Positions 12,792 through 23,760 of a stretch of 64,000 nt of DNA are shown here, piece after piece. This DNA is from Datisca glomerata (lineage: Eukaryota > Streptophyta > Magnoliopsida > Cucurbitales > Datiscaceae), in contig QANY01007421.1 in NCBI GenBank assembly GCA_003255025.1, positions 620,001 to 684,000 of the forward strand, in the 5' to 3' direction. Under the pieces are notes generated by a model. That model ran no database searches, was not told the DNA's origin, and saw nothing but the letters and a program-made list of their open reading frames with translations. Numbering within the stretch: the first letter of the stretch is position 1; each line of letters opens with the position of its first letter. The translations under genes were made by a program, and so were the position numbers.

Positions 12792-13700
12792 ATGAAAGTG
12801 ACAAGGATATTTTCCATTGAGGTGATAAATTTGGGATTAGATGGAGAGACGAAAGAAGTCCAAATCAGCACTTCCATGACAAGCGAAAGCCGCCGACAAT
12901 TAATTGACTTACTCAATGAGTATATTGACGTCTTTGCATGGTCTTACCAAGTTATACCAGGTCTAGACATTGATATCATGGTTCATCATTTGTCACTTAT
13001 GTCCGAACGTAAACTAGTGTGACAAAAGTTATGAAAAATGAAACCAAAAATACTGGTACAGATCAAAGAAGAAGTTAAAAAGATAGTAGATGTGGGTTTT
13101 CTAGAAGTAGTAAAATACCGTGAATGGGTTCCTAACATAGTCCCAGTGTCGAATAAAAATGAGAAAGTAAGGATGTGCGTCGATTATAGAGACTTAAATC
13201 GGGCAAGCCCCAAGGACAATTTTCCATTACCCCATATCGATGTCTTAGTAGATAACATTGCAGGACATTCAACCTTCTCTTTCATGGATGATTTTTTAAA
13301 ATATAATCAAATCAAAATGGCTCCTGAAGACCGTGAAAATGCCATTTTTATAACTTTATGGGGTACATTTTGTTATAAGGTTATGCTATTTGATTTAAAG
13401 AATGCATGGGTGACTTACCAACGGGCAATGGTAACACTGTTTCATGATATGATGCATAAAAAAAATTGAAGTGTACGTTGATGATATGATTGTCAAATCT
13501 CATCAAGGAAGATCACTCTATCACTCTGCAGAAACTATTTGAACGGTTGAGAAAGTTCCAGCTAAAGCTTAACCCGCCAAAGTGTACATTCACAGCATCT
13601 TCAAGGAAACTACTTGGTTTTGCCGTGAGCAAGGAATGAACAAAAGTTGACCCTGACAAGGTTTGGGCCATCATTGATATGCGACCACATCAAACTAAAA
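12792..13700 (+). pseudogene. Reverse transcriptase of element 1 (broken)
   Basis: An approach segment (YIDVFAWSYQVIPGLDIDI, 12792-13022) precedes the palm region at 13038-13469 with RMCVDYRDLNRASPKDNFPL, FSFMDDF and NAIFITLWGTFCYKVM. The YVDD catalytic box is at 13471-13485 but in another frame: an A-run (13458-13465) just before it marks the slip. Stops follow after about 13540. In family members the FMD segment continues G-x-S-G-Y-N-Q; here it reads DFLKYNQ, so the conserved Gly residues are lost. Confidence 0.85.
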
Positions 13701-13739
13701 AAGAAGTCAAAAGTTTTGGGGGGAGATTAATTGCATAGC

Positions 13740-14290
13740 CTGGTTCATCTCATAGCTAACTGCAACTTCTGAACCTATCTTTAAACTGCTCTGCAAAAGT
13801 GATACAGAAGTATGAAATGATGATTGCCAAATTACTTTTGAGAAGTTCAAGCAATACTCCAGGGCGTCTACTCATTTTGTATCATACAATAATAGACAAA
13901 TCCATCGATTGTGTACTTGGTCAACACGATGCCTTTGGAAGGAAAAAAACAAGCAATTTACTATTTAAGAAAAAGATTCACAAACTATGAGGCTAATTAT
14001 TCGATGTTGGAGAAAACGTGTTGTGCATTTTCCTGAGTTGCTCATCGGCATAGAGAGTACATGTTATACCACATCACTTGATTAATTTCAAAGATGGATA
14101 GAATCAAGTATATCTTTGGAAAGCCATCACTTTCTGGGCGAATTGCTATATGAAAAATGTTGCTCATGGAATATGATATTGTCTATGTCACGAGAAAGTC
14201 AATAAAATAAAGTGTACTTGCTGATTATCTGGCAAATCAACCATTGCAAGATTATGAGCCTATGAAGATTGATTTTCTTGATAAGAACGT
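13740..14290 (+). pseudogene. First RNase H domain of element 1 (broken)
   Basis: After the RT block, fragments in shifting frames read GRLLILYHTIIDKSIDCVLG with QHD following (13860-13930), then YEANYSMLEKTC (about 13988) and DYLANQP (about 14221). These are the gypsy RT-linked RNase H that removes the RNA template strand. At least three frame changes occur within 500 bp. Confidence 0.65.
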
Positions 14291-14319
14291 ATCAGTCATA
14301 TTAAAAAATTGAGGAGAAT

Positions 14320-14725
14320 CTATGGATCCAGAATTGTGGACAATGTTATTTGATGTCGCGTCTAATGATGTAAGACATGGAATTGGGGCAATCCTAATAT
14401 CTCTTGAGGGAAAGTTTTTCTCATTCACAGTAAAACTATGCTTTGACTGTACAAACAATGTGGCAGAATATGAGGCATGTTCCATGGGAATTTAAGAAAC
14501 TTGTGATATGAATAAGGAAGCTTCGAGTGTACGGAGATTCGTTATTGGTGATATGATAACTAAATGGGGGATGAGAAGCTAGAGACTCCAAGTTGGTGCC
14601 TTATAAAAAACATGTAACTAAGTTAAACCGAGCTTTTGAAGTGATCTCATTTGACCATATAACCAGAGAGAATAATCAAATTGTAGATGAACTGGCAAAT
14701 GGTGGAGGCGAGTTCTTATTCGAGT
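14320..14725 (+). pseudogene. Second RNase H (archaeal-type) domain of element 1 (broken)
   Basis: From 14322 the frame reads PELWTMLFDVASNDVRHGIG, then GKFFSFTVKLCFDCTNNVAE with YEAC and, after stops, the C-terminal segment ENNQIVDELAN. The FD...GIGA...NNxAEYEA pattern is typical of the additional RNase H found in Tat-type elements, and it is the main basis for the lineage call. The C-terminus runs directly into integrase sequence near 14720. Confidence 0.7.
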
Positions 14726-15461
14726 GTAACTAGAAGTGTGGTTGTTAAGTTTATTAAAAATGAAATGATTTACCGATATGGTATACTTGGAAGGATTATC
14801 ACAGATAATGAGAAAAATTTAAATAACAAGATGATAAAAGAATTGTGTTAGCAGTTCATAATTAAGCATAATAATTCATCTCCTTATCGCCTGAAGATGA
14901 ACGGAGCAGTGGAAGCAACCAATAAGAACATAAAAAAGATCATAGAGAAGATGACGAGGTTTATAAGGATTGGCATGAGATGCTCCCGTTTGCACTGCAT
15001 GGGCACCGTACATCAGTCTGAAGATCAAATGGGGCAACGCCATTCTCTTTGGTGTATGGCATGGAAGCGGTCCTTCCAATTGAGGTGAAAATTCCCTCCC
15101 TTAGAGTCTTTATGGAGGCGAAATTAGAAGAAGTAGATTAGGTACAAACACAATATGAGCAATTGAATTTCATCGAGAAAAAATGATTGATAGAATTATG
15201 TAGAGGGTAATTATATCAAAGAAAAATGATGCACGCATATGACAACAAATTACATCCTCGATCTTTCCGAGAAGGAGACTTCGTGTTGAGAAAGATACTC
15301 CCATATCAAAAGGATCATCGAGGGAAGTGGACCGCAAATTACGAATAACCTTTCATTGTCAAGAAGGCCTTCTCTAGAGGAGCTCTCATGTTAACAAATG
15401 TGGATGGAGAAAATTTATCGCATACAGTTAATTCTGATGCAGTCAAGAAGTACTTTGTTTA
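14720..15461 (+). pseudogene. Integrase of element 1, N-terminal part deleted
   Basis: The catalytic core begins abruptly at VVKFIKNEMIYRYGILGRII, then TDNEKNLNNKM (second catalytic Asp), and SSPYRLKMNGAVEATNKN (catalytic Glu). The C-terminal part reads HAYDNKLHPRSFREGDFVLR near 15235 and ends SDAVKKYFV with TAA at 15459-15461. The HHCC zinc finger and the segment with the first catalytic Asp, expected between the second RNase H and this point, are absent. The join at about 14720 is consistent with an internal deletion. Confidence 0.8.
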
Positions 15462-16315
15462 ACCGTTCTAAGTATAGGAAAAATGAAGTTGGGTAAAAAA
15501 ATATTTTTAAAAAGAGCCATCTCGAATACTGGAGAAATTCTTATTCCATAATTTTTTCCAAATCATTATTTGTAAACATTATTCATCATCAATGAATAGC
15601 ATTTTTTTTCTCAATTGACAAATACATATACTTCATCTTCTCGTTATTTCCATTACTTCCTATTCCTCTCAATTCTAAGATATCATTAATTACTCTTAAA
15701 ATAATTCAGAAGCATAAACTTGGTTAGGTGAAAGTTACTTGAAAAAAAAGAAAAAAAAAAGAGAAAAGAATAGTAACTAAGAAAGGCGGTCTGAGTGCGA
15801 AGTGAAATCTGAAAAGTCACCACGAGAAAAGTGGGTATGCATATGACGAAGGCCAAAACACGATTGGAGGATTGCAATTAAAGTTTAGAAAATTAGCAAA
15901 ACATTGAGAAATTATTCATTTTTCTTCATCATTAACGTGAAACTGAATACTGAGGAACAAACCAATAAATAAAGATGCATCATTTTCTTAAAAGTATGCT
16001 CGACCCTTCATTGCGAGTCAATGAACCCTATGCCAAGTGATTGTTTTGAAGGGTGAAAGATATGCATGCATGCACTCAAAATCACTACTACTTGCATTTA
16101 TATTCAATAATTACAATGCATAAATATGCATCGTATTGATATTTTTTTATGCAATTCAAGTGCATGATTCATTTAAGGATATTCTTTCGAAATCCACACA
16201 TGACGTTCGAACATTTAGAGCCTACATTAATCTAGCTCTTGTACCATATGAAACTTATAAAAATAAGATCAAATATCATTTCACTATCTTCGGTTAAATC
16301 AAACCTGAATTAAAA
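15462..16315 (+). other. 3' UTR of element 1, unique part
   Basis: Non-coding sequence between integrase and the tandem repeats. It shares blocks with element 2: AGTATAGGAAAAATGAAGTT (15471) matches 56330 onward, and the 16080-16260 block (GCATGATTCAT, then AACATTTAGAGC) matches 57480-57640. No conserved ORF is visible. Confidence 0.6.
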
Positions 16316-16637
16316 CGAGGTCGAAGCCTGCGTCTATCCAGGTCTGTTTCCTTTCAAATATATCGGTTAAATTGAATCTGACTTTGTCGCGGTCGAAGCC
16401 CGATGTCAGCGGCTGGTCCATTTCAATTAATACTATTAAATCAAACCTGCATCGAGTCGAGTTCAAAGCCTGTGTCTATCCAGTCTACATCATTTCTTTA
16501 TCGTTGGTTAAATCGAACCCGACTTTGTCGTGGTCAAAGCTCGGTGTCAGCGCCTGGTCTGTTTCAATTAATATGGTCAAATCAAACCCGCATCGAGTCG
16601 AGGTCAAAGCCTGCATCTATCTAGGTCCACATCGTTT
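16316..16637. repeat. Tandem repeats in the 3' UTR of element 1 (about 70 bp)
   Basis: At least four or five units contain GGTTAAATC, a GTCGxGGTCxAAGCC core and GTTTC; cores lie near 16317, 16385, 16455, 16526 and 16595, spaced about 70 bp. Two further units occur in reverse orientation at 17640-17775. The same family at about 63 bp is found in element 2 (57660-58440). Known Tat elements carry such arrays at this spot. Confidence 0.8.
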
Positions 16638-19161
16638 CTTTATCTTTCATTATTTTATTTTGGACTACTTTGTTCACTAATTGCCACTTTTTCTTTCTTC
16701 ATTCATTGCTAGGAATGATCATGGATGGTAACTAGTTCAATTAAGCATCACAAAAATGATGAAAAAAATCAATAAAACTTCTAAAGCTTAAATATTTGCA
16801 TAATCATGTATAAATGTTTTACTCTCTATTTATGTATGGGAAATTATCATATGAGATCTTTTCATCAAATATATACTTTCAACCCATTAAAAGATTGATT
16901 CACATTGAGTTAATTTTACACCCCTCAAAAGTTTTATCCTCATCCTCATTGACTGAGTTGATGATAAAAATATCTCATTATCAAACTTGTAGAGAAATTA
17001 ACAATGCATGAAAATAAAACTTAAGATTAAGAGTAGGAGAAAGGATAAAGAAGGACAAACAACTTATGTATGGAAAAGAAAATAAAATATATCAACTACA
17101 TGAGTATGAAGAAGAGAGATGATGAATAATAATGAATAAGATATATTGTAAGCTAAAATGCAAGAAATTTAAACTACCTTAAGAAAAAGAGTAGGAGAAG
17201 ATGAAAGATGAATAGAAATGAAGACTCTCTTTCACTCTCATTTAAAAAAATGTATCTCCTATTTTCTTAAGACCTCTCTTTCTCTCTCTAAAATCCACTC
17301 TCCAATCCCTCTCTTCAAGTGAAGACATCCCCTCTATTTATAGGAAAACTTAGGGCTTCACTTTTTATATTTAGTCACTTTGCTCCTTTTTTATTTTTAG
17401 GCTTTGGACAATTCTTCTTATTTTTAGGCCTTGGGATATTTTTCATATCATACATATAGTCTTAGACTAGTATATGAGCCAAAAAATTAAATTTATATCT
17501 TTAAAGTATAGGAGTGACAAAATACTGTAGCTATAGCTGTCCACCTTTGTTCACGCTTCTAAACTTACAAGATGTATAAATGTGTAGATAAGTATTTTGA
17601 TTTAGAAAAGACTATATGGATAAGGGGAATAGAAAATTCGACTTATTCGGATTCTATGAAATGACGGAACTGTGAAATGAACCTGGATGGACACAAGCTT
17701 CGATTTCGACTCAATTCGGGTTTGATTTAATCATATCAATTGAAACGGACCAGGCGCTGACACCGGGCTTCGACCGTGAATATTTTAAAAGTTTTATTGA
17801 TTTTTCTTTAATGACACTTATTTGAACTAGTTATCATCTATTATCATTCTTTTGCTATTTGATTGGCAATAAGGAAAGAAAGGAAAAATGATATTTAGTA
17901 GGCTAAGTAGTCTAAAATAAAAAATAGGTATATTTATGTCTAAAAAATCTATTTTTTTCATCATTTTTACATGACAATTGGTGTAACTGGCTATCGTCCG
18001 TAATTTTGTTTTGCTATTTGAGTTGCAATTGTTGAAGAAAATAATAGTAATTAGTAAGCCAGGTAGTCAAAATTTATATATGTATGTCAATTATCCATTT
18101 ACATGTATATATGTATGTATATATTATTTTAATAAAATTAAACATTTATATAAGCTAATTTATTTAAATATATTCATTAAATATTTATAATTATATATTT
18201 ATGTTAAAAATAAAAAAAAATAAAAAAAAATTTTGACCGAGGGTGTTACTCTCGGTCAAACAGAGGGTTAATCTTCTGTTGCAAACAAAGGGCGATCCCT
18301 CTATCCCTCTCCCTCTTTTTTTTTTAATTTAATTTTTTATTTATTTTTTATTTTATTTTATTAATATACATTAGTGTTATTTCAAATTTATACTTTTATG
18401 CATTTTCTTTACATGTTTCACACACTATTCATCTTTCTACTTTATACATTCTTATACATTTCTAATTTTCTCTCCCCCCCCCTCTTTCTTTATATTTGTT
18501 GTTCTTATTTCTTATTTATTTATGTACCATTGTCATATCGCATTGCTTATAATGTGATTCTTATCTCATTCCTTTATTATTAAAGTTAGTACTCATATTT
18601 GTGTAGATTACAATCTTAACAATCAGACTTAAATTTTGTTAATTTCATTTATTTGTTTTCACTAAAAAACCCGATGACGGACTTTGGGATTTTTGAGATA
18701 CCAAATTTTTTGAACTACCGATGTGAGGATTATTTTTGGGATACCGAGAACGACTCCAATAATGCTTTGATTTAAAAAATATAAATAATAAAAATAAGTA
18801 AAAATATTTTTTTCAATGATATTTGTACCACCCATTAAAAATGTCATTTATTTTGTTCATTTTTATGATACAAAATGTACTAAATGGGACATTCAAAAAT
18901 GAATTTCTTCAACTTTTTTAAACATAATTTGGATAGGATTTGATTGAATTTAGTAACCGTTTTAACAATAAGTGTTGTGGGGTCTAATACCTTCCCCACA
19001 TTTAAATGACTTCCGAACCAATTTTGAGTTTTCGTAAACCAAAATTTTTGTTTTAAAATTGGGTGATCAATCACACCCTAAAATGATTAGTGGCGACTAC
19101 GAATTTTTTTTTTCAAAATGATTTTGAAATTGTCGCTCCGCGTCGCATGCACGCTGTGACA
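16638..19161 (+). repeat. 3' LTR of element 1 with an internal inversion
   Basis: 16638-17535 is the reverse complement of the first half of the LTR (compare 5137-6080), including its TATA region, which appears inverted at 17333-17345. 17536-17775 is inverted 3' UTR with purine tract and tandem-repeat units. From 17776 the LTR resumes in the normal direction (AAGTTTTATTGATTTT, as at about 6108) and ends TGTGACA at 19161. Thus a segment of about 1.14 kb running from the repeat array into the middle of the LTR is flipped in place. Confidence 0.85.
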
Positions 19162-19166
19162 CTATT
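19162..19166. repeat. Right target-site duplication of element 1 (CTATT)
   Basis: Exact copy of 5132-5136, directly after the LTR end. Confidence 0.85.
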
Positions 19167-21079
19167 ATATATATAATAGTAAGATGACATATTTCTGAAT
19201 ATTAATTTATATGCTTTTATTCTCGCAATATAATCAATATGTATTAACAGATAATACTAAATATTATTGTTAATAATCCTTATTATTTAATGTAATTATT
19301 GTAAATAATTATTATCAGAGTAATGATGAATTTTTTTATTAATTTACTAAAACAATTATTACATATTCATAAAACAATTATAAAAATATTTATGTAAATG
19401 ATCATTGTAATCTTTATGAATATATATTTCCTTATCTAAACAAAAGTCTGTAAATATATTGTCAAAAATGATCTGAAATATTTTTACTCCAAATTCATAT
19501 ATTTTTTATTTGATTACTAAGCACATATTTACCTAAAATTCACAACTAATTCTTCTAAAAATAAAGGATTGCTACATCTTTATAAAATATAAATTTGATG
19601 AAAAATCATATAAATAATTACATGAGAAAATATTTAGAAATAATTATTTTTATTAATTACATAAGTACTTATAGAAATAAAATGGACCAATAAATATATT
19701 AGATATAATTAATGAAAATAATTACATGATTTATATTATTCCTATTTTGTCATATGATATATCTCATGTATATAATAATACTTTTTATGGATTGCGTGTC
19801 ATAAATGAAAGTGTTAAATCAATTTTTTTAGTATTAGTGTTAATTAGTTTTTTTATATATCTCATGTATAAATTTTGTATCTTACCAATAGTTGGTATTA
19901 TAGTCTCACAATTTCATTTTATTTAGATAAGAAAATATAAAGATTTTGTTTTTCAAAATTTGTTAAAGAACACATTGGTTAGGTTATTAACCCACTTGTC
20001 CTGATTGGAACTATTGAAGAAAGAAAGAGGTTGGTGGCCCCTTTCGCCTAGGGGCAATCATTAGAGAACAATGTCGGGGACAAGTTGAGAACTTTCCGAT
20101 GGTTACGCCCTTTAAGTTTTGATTCTTCCGTTGAAAATCTAAAGAATACTTATAGATGATACATGATTATTTTTAACAGTTTATTTAATATATAATAAAT
20201 ATATTAATAATAATTATCTTAGAAAATGGTGGAATGAAAATATAAATTTATAGTAAAACTAACCTAGTTATTAACTTAATTTTTTTAAATTAAAATGGCA
20301 AACAAATTACCCTACTAGAATGACTAAATACTACAGTTTTTGATGATCTAGTAACTTTTAGGCTTATAAGTTAAGGTCTAGGGTCAATTGATATTGAACA
20401 TCTACGAAAATCATTTTCAAATTTTTCACTTACTATTTAATTTTAAAAGTTATCTAATCATTTTGAATAATTAATCACCATCCACGGGTAAGTCTATAAA
20501 TATGGCTTCATTTTTTTTCATTTTGAATATAAAATTTGAGCATTTCATTTTAATTCTCTCTGCATAAAGTTTGGTTACAATTTATAGAAGTTGAGTTTAC
20601 AGGTTTGTTTCACGGATACGAAATATGTTCTCATGGGAAGTAATTGTTATTAACCTTGCATATTGTAGAGGGAATGAATTTGCATTAAGGAGATAATATG
20701 AATGCATATTTTTTAGACTGGAATGAAATGTTTTCTACTTATTAGGATTATTTACTTTTATACAAGGTTGTTGAAATTATTAATTAGATTGAGATTATAA
20801 GTAGCATCCATAATTTTTTGTAAATAAATTTGTAATTTTTATTTGAAATTAGGTAAAAGTCCGTGCGTTGGACGAGTTATGTAAATTTTATTTGTACTTT
20901 TATATATAAAGTAAAAAATATATTAAACTGTAGACATTATACGTAAAGTATGAAGAATGTGCTTTATGAAATCCCTAGCTATTTTATATAAAAAAAATAA
21001 AAGATCGAAAACATTAAGATAATTAAAAGAATGAAATATTGTTATTAGGATAATTTAAAGAATGAATAAAAGACATATA
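19167..21079. other. AT-rich spacer, no gene seen
   Basis: Very AT-rich with frequent stops in all frames. A GC-richer island at about 19975-20115 has no recognisable protein similarity. A hairpin-like GTCC-GTGCGTT-GGAC at about 20867-20881 resembles the hairpins near Helitron 3' ends, but no CTRR terminus follows. Confidence 0.5.
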
Positions 21080-21995
21080 TCTATCTACTATATTAAAAGG
21101 GACTTAAAGGGGAGAAACTTTTGATTTTTCTTTTTTATCCTTTGTAACCTCTTAAAATATTGTACAATTTAGGTATTTCATTTTTTCTCATTTAGTTCAT
21201 ATATGAAATTATATTTTTTATTTAATGATAATTTATATTTAGGTTGTTAGTAGAACTAAATAGTTTAATCGTATTATGTAGTCAAACTTAATATATGTGA
21301 AGATAAATTTATAGATCTTTTGTATATCAACTTTTTCTTTTTAAGTCAACAATAATGGTTTGATTATAAATTTATAAATTAAATGTATTGTAATACTTAT
21401 CGAGAACATAAAAAATTCATATAAATGAATTTTAAAAAAATATATTAATATATTGTTGAACAAGAGAAACTATATCTTAATGTGATAATTATTTTTTCAC
21501 ATTTACCCATTATAGCCTCCTAAAATATAGTACAATTTATGTTTCACATTTTTCTATTTAATAATAATTTATTTTAAGTTGTTACTAGAACTAAATAGTT
21601 TTGTAGTATTATATAGTCACAAGCTAGTTCATATATGTGAATATAAAATTCGAAATCTTTTGTACAACAAAATTTTCTTTTTAAGACAATAATAATGGTT
21701 TTATTAAATTTATAAATTAAATATGCTGTAATACTTTTGATATCCATAACATAAAAAGTTCATATAAATGAATTTAGAAGAAAAATCATTGATATGTTTT
21801 GAATAAGAGAAACTATATATTAATATGATAATCACTTTATATGAATATGACAAGTTGATGAAATAAAGTTATATTCAAAGAATAATGTTACATAATGCAA
21901 TTTAAATGTTTTAAAATTTTTAACTAATATATTTATTTTAAATTAGTTTAACATGTGCGAAGCAAACATGTTTTTATCCGTTCCTCGAAAAGTGT
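21080..21995 (+). mobile_element. Helitron-like non-autonomous segment
   Basis: The left end TCTATCTACTATATTAAAAG resembles the TC...CTACTATATTAAAAG start of plant Helitrons. Near the right, ACATGTGCGAAGCAAACATG (about 21952) can form the short hairpin that usually lies 10-12 bp before a Helitron 3' end, but the expected CTRR end is not evident. The interior is two diverged direct copies of about 343 bp. No Rep/helicase gene is present. Borders and class are tentative. Confidence 0.4.
21125..21860. repeat. Diverged direct duplication, about 343-bp spacing
   Basis: Blocks such as GAGAAACTATAT at 21464 and 21807, the TTGTTA...TAGAACTAAATAGTTT block and the TTCTTTTTAAG...CAATAATGG block occur twice in the same order. 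It lies inside the Helitron-like segment. Confidence 0.65.
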
Positions 21996-22763
21996 GATGA
22001 TATTAAAATAATATATTGAGTGAAGAATTAGAATAATTAATATATATGTATGTATTTCGTGATATTTATTCATAAAATTATAACATAAAAACTATTAGTA
22101 TTGAAAAACAACTAAGATCACTTACACAATATATTCAATTCATTGACATAATTACTCTATTTGAACCAATTTATCTCTTAATTTTCACAACCCATATATT
22201 TTCAATAATTATAAGAGAATTATAAATTCATTTATTTATATAATAATGAGGAAGATTTATGTTCAAAAATATTTCTCATCCCTTTAACTTCATTTACTCA
22301 GAAAATTCCTAGCATGATCTCTTGCTTCCCGGACCTCGTAAAGAGTTTGAAATTGGTTACAGCAAGAAATTTGGTGCCCAAACTTAATAGCGTAATTAAA
22401 TACCGTGGGGACTTCAGTCGGCGTCAACCGAAATAACTGGCTCAGTCTGACTATCAGTATCAATAATTATTATCACCGGCCTCTTAATTGAATGGATGCA
22501 GCCCGACTTAGGACGTATCACTCTTTGACTTAATCACATAAGCCAACATTTTTTACAAGATGATTCACACCATTGTTTTTTTCTACTATTATTATTTTTT
22601 AATTAAAAAAATTAAACTTAAAATTTGAACTTGAAACTTTTATTTTGATGAGATATATAATTGTCTGACTATTACTCCAGTCAGAATAAAGGTTGGATTG
22701 CTTTAATGGATCGGAACAATTGTGTCGATATGGATACATTTAAAATTATCCATTTTACGTAAA
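21996..22763. other. AT-rich spacer with one GC-richer island
   Basis: Mostly AT-rich. The segment at about 22310-22540 is richer in GC (TCCCGGACCTCG, GTCGGCGTCAACCG) and may be a decayed gene or element fragment, but no frame gives a recognisable protein. Confidence 0.4.
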
Positions 22764-22900
22764 ATATTTTAGACTAAAATATAAAACATATCTTTTTACT
22801 TTGATAAAATTGTAAATTATACCTTTATATTTTCTTCATATTTTTATGCTCCTACAATTTGACTAAACTGTAAAATATACCCTTTTAGTGATTTTTTTAT
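22764..22900 (+). repeat. Left terminal inverted repeat of the outer element
   Basis: Pairs with 38320-38450 with scattered mismatches and small indels. It extends at least 120 bp, which is longer than typical hAT or CACTA repeats and closer to Mutator-like elements. Confidence 0.65.
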
Positions 22901-23409
22901 TAAATTTAAGAGAACGTTTACTCCGTTTTGCAGTTTTCTTTCCCGCCAAAAACTCCATTATTTCCCTCCATTTATGTACACTACTTTACCCATATAAATA
23001 ACTACCTTATATCCCCCCATTTTCAAACTTTCATTTTTACTTTCAAACTATATTTTTTAGATCTGGACAACAATTTTTTTTTGAAGATATTGGTTGACTA
23101 CTACAAAATTAGGTTTAGATGACAGCAGAGTATTAGCTTCTATAATAGCTCTCTTAAGCATGTCATCTAAAAAATTGTTCTAGAGTGTAAAAAATTGATT
23201 TTAGCTAAAATGACAAGTTTTACTTAACCTGTCATAATAAGTTCACCTATTATGATAGTGGAAAATAAATTTGTCATTACATTATACTGAAAATATTCAA
23301 TAATTATAAAATTGCAACCTTATATGATAACCCTAATTATCTATCTTTCCATTTTTCACTTTTTCAGATCCAGGAATAGAGAAACAGGCGATCGAGTCAG
23401 AGAACCTAG

Positions 23410-23760
23410 GGTTCTCTCTCTTGCCTCTTCTCCTCTCTCTCTCTCTCTAGCCTCTTCTCTCCCCCCCCCCCNNNNNNNNNNCCCACTGTATGTTTCGACT
23501 CGATGAAGAGAAGTAGATGCGGAAGAAGTTCAATCGGTCGGTTCTTCCCCTCGGCCCTGGTTAGAGAAAGAGATGATCGAGTCAAAGAACATAAGGCTTT
23601 TTGCTCACGTCTCTTCTCGTCTCTCTCTCTCTCTCACCTTTTCTCTCCTCTCTCTCCCTCTCCTCTACATGTGTGTGTGTTTTTCAACTCGATGAAGAAA
23701 AACAAATGTGGAATAAGTTCAATCGATCAGGTTCTTCCCCTCAGGCCTGGTTAGCTTATT
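23410..23760. repeat. CT-rich tandem duplication around an assembly gap
   Basis: A unit of about 187 bp occurs twice: AACTCGATGAAGA-type blocks at 23498 and 23686, and TTCTTCCCCTC...CCTGGTTAG at about 23540 and 23728. Each is preceded by a (CT)n tract. Ten Ns at 23472-23481, next to a run of eleven Cs, mark an unresolved gap. The layout resembles a duplicated CT-rich 5' leader and first exon of a captured host gene, with intron-like T-rich DNA following, but I do not recognise a product. Confidence 0.6.

Larger units (their letters stand above)
5137..19161 (+). mobile_element. Element 1: degenerate Ty3/gypsy retrotransposon, Tat type
   Basis: About 14.0 kb, bounded by LTRs that begin TGTAGATAT and end TGTGACA, with a perfect CTATT target duplication. 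The internal order is a DUF7745-like ORF, gag, a WYDP/zinc-binding region, aspartic protease, reverse transcriptase, RNase H, a second RNase H and integrase, followed by a 3' UTR with about 70-bp tandem repeats. The second RNase H and the repeat-bearing 3' UTR are marks of the Tat lineage (Ogre, Retand and relatives). Every coding block is interrupted by stops and frameshifts, so the copy is not autonomous. The end of the 5' LTR and the primer site are deleted and the 3' LTR contains an inversion. Element 2 (50052-60659) is of the same family. Confidence 0.9.

Noticed and set aside
16372..16680. Open frame with repeated SRSKPxVSxWSxSIN peptides
   Set aside because: Direct product of the 70-bp tandem repeats; not a protein gene.
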